Shown one piece after another: positions 6,121-9,765 of a DNA stretch of 9,765 nt. Numbering within the stretch: position 1 is the first letter of the stretch; each line of letters opens with the position of its first letter. The stretch lies in the NCBI GenBank assembly GCA_002393865.1, contig DGUD01000171.1, forward strand, positions 1 to 9,765, in the 5' to 3' direction. The notes below the pieces were generated by a model. That model saw only the letters and a list, made by a program, of their open reading frames with translations, was not told the origin of the DNA and ran no database searches. The stretch is from Treponema sp. UBA4319. Its GTDB lineage: Bacteria > Spirochaetota > Spirochaetia > Treponematales > Treponemataceae. The translations under genes and the position numbers were made by a program.

Positions 6121-7953
6121 CTATGCCTCCAGCGGCAGACCGCCCTCTATAGTTGCCCGTATGCGGCGGACGCCTGCGGAAGATGACTGCTCCTTGACAA
6201 TCTTGAATGTCCCAATCTGCGCGGTGTGCTGCACGTGCGGGCCGCCGCAGACCTCCTTGCTGAACCAGTTGTCTGCGCTACCGATGGTGTACACCTTGAC
6301 CTGGCTGTCATATTTCTCACCGAAGAGGGCGCGGGCACCCTGCCTCTTTGCATCCTCAAGCGGCATTATCTCCATGGTGACGGGCAGGTCGTTCTTAATC
6401 TGCTCGTTCACGATGGCCTCGACCTGCGCAATCTCCTCTTTTGTCATCGCACGGTGGAAGCTGAAGTCAAAGCGCATGCGCTCTGCCGTGATGTTGGAGC
6501 CTTTCTGCGCAACCTCGTCGCCAAGGACATTGACCAGCGCCTGCTGCAGAAGGTGCGTGGCGGTATGGTATTTCGTGGTGACCTCGCTGTGATCGACAAG
6601 GCCGCCTTTGAAGGTACCGGCGGAAAGGGAGCGGCTCTCTTCCTGATGCTTCTTCTCCTCCGCCTTGAAGCCCTCCGTATCGACGGTCATGCCGTTCTCC
6701 TTCGCCATCTCCTCGGTAATCTCGATGGGGAAGCCGAAGGTATCATAGAGCCTGAACGCCACGCGTCCGGGGATGATTTTCCTGGGGTTCTTCTGGAGGT
6801 TCGGCAGCAGCTTCTGGAATTCGCTCTCGCCGGACTTGAGCGTCTTGCCGAATTTCTCCTCCTCAAGGGTCAGCTGCTCGCGGATAAAGGCCTCGTGCTC
6901 AGGAAGCTCCGGGTACGCGGCGCTGTACTCACGGATGATAATCTCCGCGGGCTTGGCAAGGAAGGCGCCCTCCACGCCGAGCTTACGGCCGTAGCGGACG
7001 GCACGGCGGATGATGCGGCGCAATATGTAGCCTGCGCCGGTGCGCGCGGGCGTAACGGCCTGCGGGTCGCCAAGGATAAAAGTCGCCGTGCGCACATGGT
7101 CGGCGATAATGCGGATGGCGGTATCGTCGGAAGCGTCGGCGCCGTACTTCTTGCCGGAGAGCTCCTCGATGCAGCGGATAACCGGCTGGAATACATCCGT
7201 CTCATAGACGGACTTCATGCCGTTCAGCACGGAGACCGTACGCTCCACGCCCATGCCGGTATCGACGCACTTGCGGGACATCTCGTTATAGTGCCCGGCG
7301 GCATCCTTGTTGTAGCCCATGAACACGTTGTTCCAGATCTCAAGGTATTTGCCGCAGTGGCAGCCGGGGCGGCAGTCAGGGCCGCATTTGGGCTGCCCGT
7401 TGTCGTAAAAAATCTCCGTATCGGGACCGCAGGGACCGGTCTGCCCGGCAGGCCCCCACCAGTTGTCCTCGCGGGGAAGGAAGAAGATGTGGTCTTTGGC
7501 AATGCCCATCTCCTCCCAGCGCTTCGCGGCCTCGTCGTCGCGGGGAATCACCGTTCCGTCAGCGTTTTCGCCCGCAAAGACCGTGACATTCAGCTTTTCC
7601 TTCGGGATATTCAGATATTCGGGCGAAGTAAGGAATTCAAAACTGTATGCGATGGACTCCTGCTTGAAATACGCGCCGAGCGACCAGTTGCCGAGCATCT
7701 CAAAAAAAGTCAGATGGCTTGCGTCGCCAACAGAATCAATGTCGCCGGTACGGACACATTTCTGGTAATCCGTCAGTCTGTCACCGGCAGGGTGTGTCTC
7801 ACCCAGCAGATAGGGAACGAGCGGCTGCATTCCGGCGGTCGTGAACAAAACAGTAGGATCATTGTTCGGAAGCAGAGACTTGCCGCTGATTTCGGTATGC
7901 CCCTTTGATTTAAAGAACGCAATGTACTTAGAACGTAATTCACTAACGGTCAT
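6121..7953 (-). CDS. alaS: alanyl-tRNA synthetase, short spirochaetal form without C-Ala domain
   Basis: AlaRS charges tRNA-Ala and clears mischarged Ser and Gly. This 610-residue form has the class II catalytic core: N-terminal ELRSKYIAFFKSKGHTEI, motif 1 region LFTTAGMQPLVPYLLG, motif 2 FEMLGNWSLGAYFKQE, and the GPCGPDTEIFYD and DTGMGVERTVSVLNG segments. The editing domain carries its zinc ligands H463-TAT-H467 and C569-GGP-H573. It stops about 37 residues after C569, so the C-terminal oligomerisation/tRNA-binding (C-Ala) domain of ~875-residue AlaRS is absent, as in other spirochaetes. A cysteine cluster at 190, 194, 198 and 200 sits before KYLEIWNNVFM. The ATG at 7953-7951 fits the family N-terminus, but no Shine-Dalgarno precedes it; a TTG nine codons upstream is less likely. 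Confidence 0.96.
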   Translation of the reverse strand: MTVSELRSKYIAFFKSKGHTEISGKSLLPNNDPTVLFTTAGMQPLVPYLLGETHPAGDRLTDYQKCVRTGDIDSVGDASHLTFFEMLGNWSLGAYFKQESIAYSFEFLTSPEYLNIPKEKLNVTVFAGENADGTVIPRDDEAAKRWEEMGIAKDHIFFLPREDNWWGPAGQTGPCGPDTEIFYDNGQPKCGPDCRPGCHCGKYLEIWNNVFMGYNKDAAGHYNEMSRKCVDTGMGVERTVSVLNGMKSVYETDVFQPVIRCIEELSGKKYGADASDDTAIRIIADHVRTATFILGDPQAVTPARTGAGYILRRIIRRAVRYGRKLGVEGAFLAKPAEIIIREYSAAYPELPEHEAFIREQLTLEEEKFGKTLKSGESEFQKLLPNLQKNPRKIIPGRVAFRLYDTFGFPIEITEEMAKENGMTVDTEGFKAEEKKHQEESRSLSAGTFKGGLVDHSEVTTKYHTATHLLQQALVNVLGDEVAQKGSNITAERMRFDFSFHRAMTKEEIAQVEAIVNEQIKNDLPVTMEIMPLEDAKRQGARALFGEKYDSQVKVYTIGSADNWFSKEVCGGPHVQHTAQIGTFKIVKEQSSSAGVRRIRATIEGGLPLEA

Positions 7954-7961
7954 GGTGATAT

Positions 7962-7990
7962 ATAGTAGTTTATAACACAATTTTAGTCAA
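7962..7990 (-). promoter_or_regulatory. candidate alaS promoter with almost no 5' leader
   Basis: On the minus strand TTGACT (7990-7985, 5 of 6) is followed after 17 bp by TACTAT (7967-7962, 4 of 6). The predicted start near 7955-7956 would fall 2-3 nt before the alaS ATG. An alternative -10, TATAAA at about 7974-7969, would still leave only a short leader. Neither includes a ribosome binding site. Confidence 0.45.
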
Positions 7991-8010
7991 TCGAAGGACT
8001 TTCAAAAGCA

Positions 8011-8039
8011 GCGCAAAAGCACGGAAATCTCTTTTGCGC
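8011..8039. repeat. perfect 9-bp inverted repeat
   Basis: GCGCAAAAG (8011-8019) and CTTTTGCGC (8031-8039) are exact reverse complements around an 11-nt loop. No T-run follows on either strand, so it is not a standard terminator. It lies about 20 bp upstream of the -35 of the candidate alaS promoter and could be an operator or a structured RNA element. Confidence 0.6.
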
Positions 8040-8214
8040 GGAGCAGGAAGAAAAAGGCGGCGCCCCCGCAGCGGCGCGGCACAAGCGCAGCGGATCCGGC
8101 ATGTAGTCCGCGCCAGCGCGGCGCTGAGGATGCATGTTTCCTTCTATTATATAGAGCCGCAGAAAGCACTGCGGTACACTAGAATACGACAAAACATGCA
8201 AAAAACCGCAAAAT

Positions 8215-8258
8215 ATGCAAGAAAATAACAACATATCGCTTGCATTTATTTTTTTTTT
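8215..8258 (+). terminator. weak hairpin with long T-run, no assigned gene
   Basis: ATGCAAG (8215-8221) pairs with CTTGCAT (8239-8245) around a 17-nt loop, followed by TTATT and eight T (8246-8258). The stem is short and AT-rich, so termination is uncertain. No plus-strand gene ends here; if real it would end a small RNA or act as leader structure. Confidence 0.3.
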
Positions 8259-8347
8259 GTGCAAGAATCATCCCCGAACAATTTTACGTGTGGGAATGGG
8301 ACAGATTTTTACTTGGGCGGCGCACAGGGTATATCAGGAGCCGCCTT

Positions 8348-9172
8348 ATGGAGAACCTTGTTATGGATTTTGAACGAAACAACATGCTCAAGCTCTTATG
8401 CGGCACGGTATCGCTGAGCGTATTGTTGATTGCCGCATGTTTTTCAGTAGCCGTGTTCCTGCCGTCAGACAGCGACGAGCACATCGTCCCCGTGGGCACA
8501 AAAACCAGCCCCGTGGAACGGATTGAACCAGAGAATCAGGAAAAAGAAGGGACGGAAAGCACGCTGCTTGCGGAAGATTTCATCACGGAAGCCGATGTCG
8601 GGCAGGAGATGGACTTTGACATCGAGAGCACGCAGATTGACCCCGGCCTGCTGCTGTACCGCCAGCCGCAGAGCCGCGTGGTCGTGGAATGGTTCTACAG
8701 CCAGGTTACGGGAGACCGTGACGTGGCGCTCGCCATCCTTGAGGCGGCATCCCAGTTCAATGTGCCGCCGTCGCTCGCATTCGCGCTGGCCTACCGGGAA
8801 AGCCTCTTCAAGCCGGACGTCAAGCACACAAACGTAAACGGCAGCATAGACCGCGGGCTCTTCCAGCTGAACAGCAACTCTTTCCCCAAGCTGACGGAGC
8901 AGGACTTCTACGATGCCCGCACCTCGGCGCATTACGGGCTGTCGCACCTCCACTTCTGCCTGAAGAGCGCGGGCAACGAGATTGCGGCGCTCGCCATGTA
9001 CAACGCAGGCGCAACAAAGGTGCAGAACAACGGCACCCCGCAGACCACGCTCAACTACATCTCCCACATAGAAAGCTACAAGTCTGAGATCGAGGAGAAA
9101 TTTGCCGTCGAAGTGCTCGCGTTCTATTCCACGGGAGCCGGCGTCAACGAGAAATACCTGGCCAAATTCTAA
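8348..9172 (+). CDS. membrane-anchored lytic transglycosylase (SLT / goose-lysozyme-like domain)
   Basis: A 274-residue envelope protein predicted to cleave the glycan strands of peptidoglycan. The N-terminus has one hydrophobic stretch at about 14-38; it contains LLIAAC, a possible relaxed spirochaetal lipobox, but hydrophobicity continues past the Cys, so a signal anchor is equally likely. An acidic linker follows (about 40-105). The SLT domain spans about 125-240: QFNVPPSLAFALAYRESLFK with probable catalytic E151, RGLFQLNSNSF (169-179), and the AMYNAGATKVQNNGTPQTTL signature (about 216-235). The ATG at 8348-8350 has AGGAG (8336-8340) at 7-nt spacing; the longer in-frame start at 8240 reads through a T-run and lacks a ribosome site, and an internal ATG at 8363 is a weaker alternative. 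A terminator follows at 9233-9272. Confidence 0.9.
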   Translation: MENLVMDFERNNMLKLLCGTVSLSVLLIAACFSVAVFLPSDSDEHIVPVGTKTSPVERIEPENQEKEGTESTLLAEDFITEADVGQEMDFDIESTQIDPGLLLYRQPQSRVVVEWFYSQVTGDRDVALAILEAASQFNVPPSLAFALAYRESLFKPDVKHTNVNGSIDRGLFQLNSNSFPKLTEQDFYDARTSAHYGLSHLHFCLKSAGNEIAALAMYNAGATKVQNNGTPQTTLNYISHIESYKSEIEEKFAVEVLAFYSTGAGVNEKYLAKF

Positions 9173-9232
9173 GCGCCAGCACGGCATGAGGCCGAAGAAG
9201 CAGAATTCCGTTATTTTCCCCCTCGATGCGTA

Positions 9233-9272
9233 GCCCCCGCCCGGAACTTACGGTTCCGCACGGGGCGTCTTT
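9233..9272 (+). terminator. terminator of the lytic transglycosylase gene
   Basis: An outer stem GCCCC (9233-9237)/GGGGC (9262-9266) and an inner stem GGAAC (9243-9247)/GTTCC (9253-9257) form an extended hairpin with a TTACG loop, followed by GTCTTTG. The T-run is short, so termination may be partial. It lies about 60 bp after the stop. Confidence 0.65.
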
Positions 9273-9354
9273 GTATATACCCACATAACGGTTTTACCTG
9301 TATGAAATCATGCGGCGGGAGGGAAAACCTCCGTTCCTCAGGATGGTATGCCCG

Positions 9355-9416
9355 TCCTTCCAAGTTCAGGGCGGCTATTCTTCCAAATTCGGGGCGACCA
9401 TCCTTGGGGCGTGCAG
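9355..9416. repeat. 23-bp tandem repeat, two copies plus a partial third
   Basis: Copies 9355-9377 and 9378-9400 match at 18 of 23 positions, all five differences being transitions, and share the core CTTCCAA(G/A)TTC(A/G)GGGCG. A third start (TCCTT at 9401) joins directly to GGGGCG, as if its middle eight bases were lost. The repeat sits at the boundary where composition becomes AT-rich. Confidence 0.65.
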
Positions 9417-9539
9417 AAAATCCCTATAAAAAAAGCTAAATCACGAGGTGAAAAAGCCTTTATGATGAAAATGGCGGAGAATGGCGTGTTCATATTGCAA
9501 ATCTGATTAAAAAGAAGTGTACAATATTTTTTGAATATG

Positions 9540-9765
9540 ATTGGATATCTTCGGTACGATAACTGGGATGCAATCTGTCCGATTTTCAAGTTCTCATCAG
9601 AGGTAAGAACTGTCATCTATACTACCAACGCCATCGAAAGTCTCAATGCCACTTATCGCAAGCTGAACCGTCAAAGAAGCGTTTTTCCGAGTAATCAGGC
9701 TCTTCTTAAAGCATTATACCTATCCACTTTTGAAGCGACCAAGAAATGGACCATGCCACTCCGAA
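9540..9765 (+). pseudogene. IS256-family transposase, C-terminal remnant (runs off window)
   Basis: In frame from about 9540 the sequence encodes YDNWDAICPIFKFSSEVRTV, then IYTTNAIESLNATYRKLNRQ and RSVFPSNQALLKAL...STFEATKKWTMPLR to the window end. This is the C-terminal part of IS256 (Mutator-like DDE) transposases; the Glu in NAIE is, as far as I recall, the third catalytic acid. The upstream two catalytic Asp regions and the N-terminal DNA-binding part are missing: the frame has a TGA at 9504-9506 and nothing transposase-like before the YDNW segment. It is therefore a 5'-truncated, inactive copy. No terminal inverted repeat is visible on its left side. GC of about 42% contrasts with the neighbouring genes, in keeping with a mobile origin. 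Confidence 0.87.

Larger units (their letters stand above)
7954..8347. other. divergent intergenic region alaS / lytic transglycosylase
   Basis: This 394-bp spacer has no gene I can support; the two short open frames in it (one on each strand) have low-complexity, unrecognisable products and lie over hairpins. From left to right it holds the alaS promoter candidate, a perfect 9-bp inverted repeat (8011-8039), a GC-rich palindromic stretch (8056-8130), a minus-strand TATAAT (8151-8146) without a matching -35, four A-tracts at ~10-bp spacing (8191-8225), a hairpin with a T-run (8215-8258), and then the ribosome site of the transglycosylase gene. Confidence 0.6.
9173..9539. other. non-coding junction region before the IS fragment
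   Basis: Besides the terminator, this stretch holds a small hairpin GGAGG-GAAAA-CCTCC (9318-9332) and the 23-bp tandem repeat at 9355-9416. Base composition drops sharply along it: 9421-9480 is about 37% GC and 9481-9540 about 27% by hand count. A minus-strand open frame over 9338-9616 gives no recognisable protein and overlaps the transposase remnant. Confidence 0.5.

Noticed and set aside
6226..7908. Long plus-strand open frame (560 codons) opposite alaS
   Set aside because: It is the complement of unmistakable AlaRS coding sequence, with low-complexity Val/Ala/Leu/Gly composition and no credible ribosome site.
8101..8190. Possible tRNA or structured RNA around the CCGCA...TGCGG hairpin (8157-8174)
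   Set aside because: Only a 5-bp stem is visible; no cloverleaf, no TTCGA-type T-loop and no CCA-compatible acceptor stem.
7983..8264. Minus-strand 93-codon open frame upstream of alaS
   Set aside because: It overlaps the inverted repeat and T-tract, lacks a convincing start signal and shows no domain.
9338..9616. Minus-strand 92-codon open frame near the right end
   Set aside because: It runs across the 23-bp repeats and antisense to the transposase remnant, and the product is not recognisable.
1..9765. CRISPR array, prophage or defence system
   Set aside because: No regularly spaced identical repeats with spacers and no cas, phage or known defence proteins; the only tandem repeat has two and a half degenerate 23-bp copies with no spacers.

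Overview
The window reads as chromosome of a treponeme (Spirochaetes, Treponema sensu lato) with moderately high GC. Three observations point there. The alanyl-tRNA synthetase is the short spirochaetal form (610 aa, ending right after the editing domain). groES stands alone without groEL. The order sigma-70-family factor / groES / TPR membrane protein / nusB / Tpn39b-like SurA/PPIase protein / alaS is, from memory, the order of T. pallidum TP1012-TP1017. I could not run a search, so the species is left open.

Layout. 1-891 (+) is the C-terminal part of the RecG helicase, cut by the window edge; its last 13 bases overlap the 3' end of the convergent sigma-factor gene (879-1718, -). The 322-bp gap 1719-2040 holds a complete groES terminator, a consensus sigma-54 (-24/-12) promoter facing the sigma-factor gene, and two nearly identical 21-bp direct repeats 40 bp apart, placed where sigma-54 enhancer sites usually lie. 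groES (2041-2313, -) follows, with a terminator-like hairpin in its leader. A compact minus-strand cluster then runs tpn39b-like (4834-5922) -> nusB (4408-4818) -> TPR membrane protein (2451-4415), with a 15-bp gap and an 8-bp overlap, so it is probably one operon. alaS (6121-7953, -) lies upstream of it and may be transcribed with a nearly absent 5' leader.

A 394-bp divergent spacer (7954-8347) carries a perfect 9-bp inverted repeat, phased A-tracts and a hairpin with a T-run. It separates alaS from a plus-strand membrane-anchored lytic transglycosylase (8348-9172), which has a hairpin terminator. The last ~350 bp is markedly AT-richer. It holds a short 23-bp tandem repeat and the 5'-truncated C-terminal end of an IS256-family transposase running off the window edge.

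Working together: most of the window is housekeeping (DNA repair, protein folding, rRNA antitermination, envelope protein folding, tRNA charging, peptidoglycan cleavage). The most interesting part is regulatory. A sigma-70-family alternative sigma factor appears to be under sigma-54 control, an arrangement resembling the RpoN-RpoS cascade of Borrelia but here in a treponeme and with apparent upstream activator sites.
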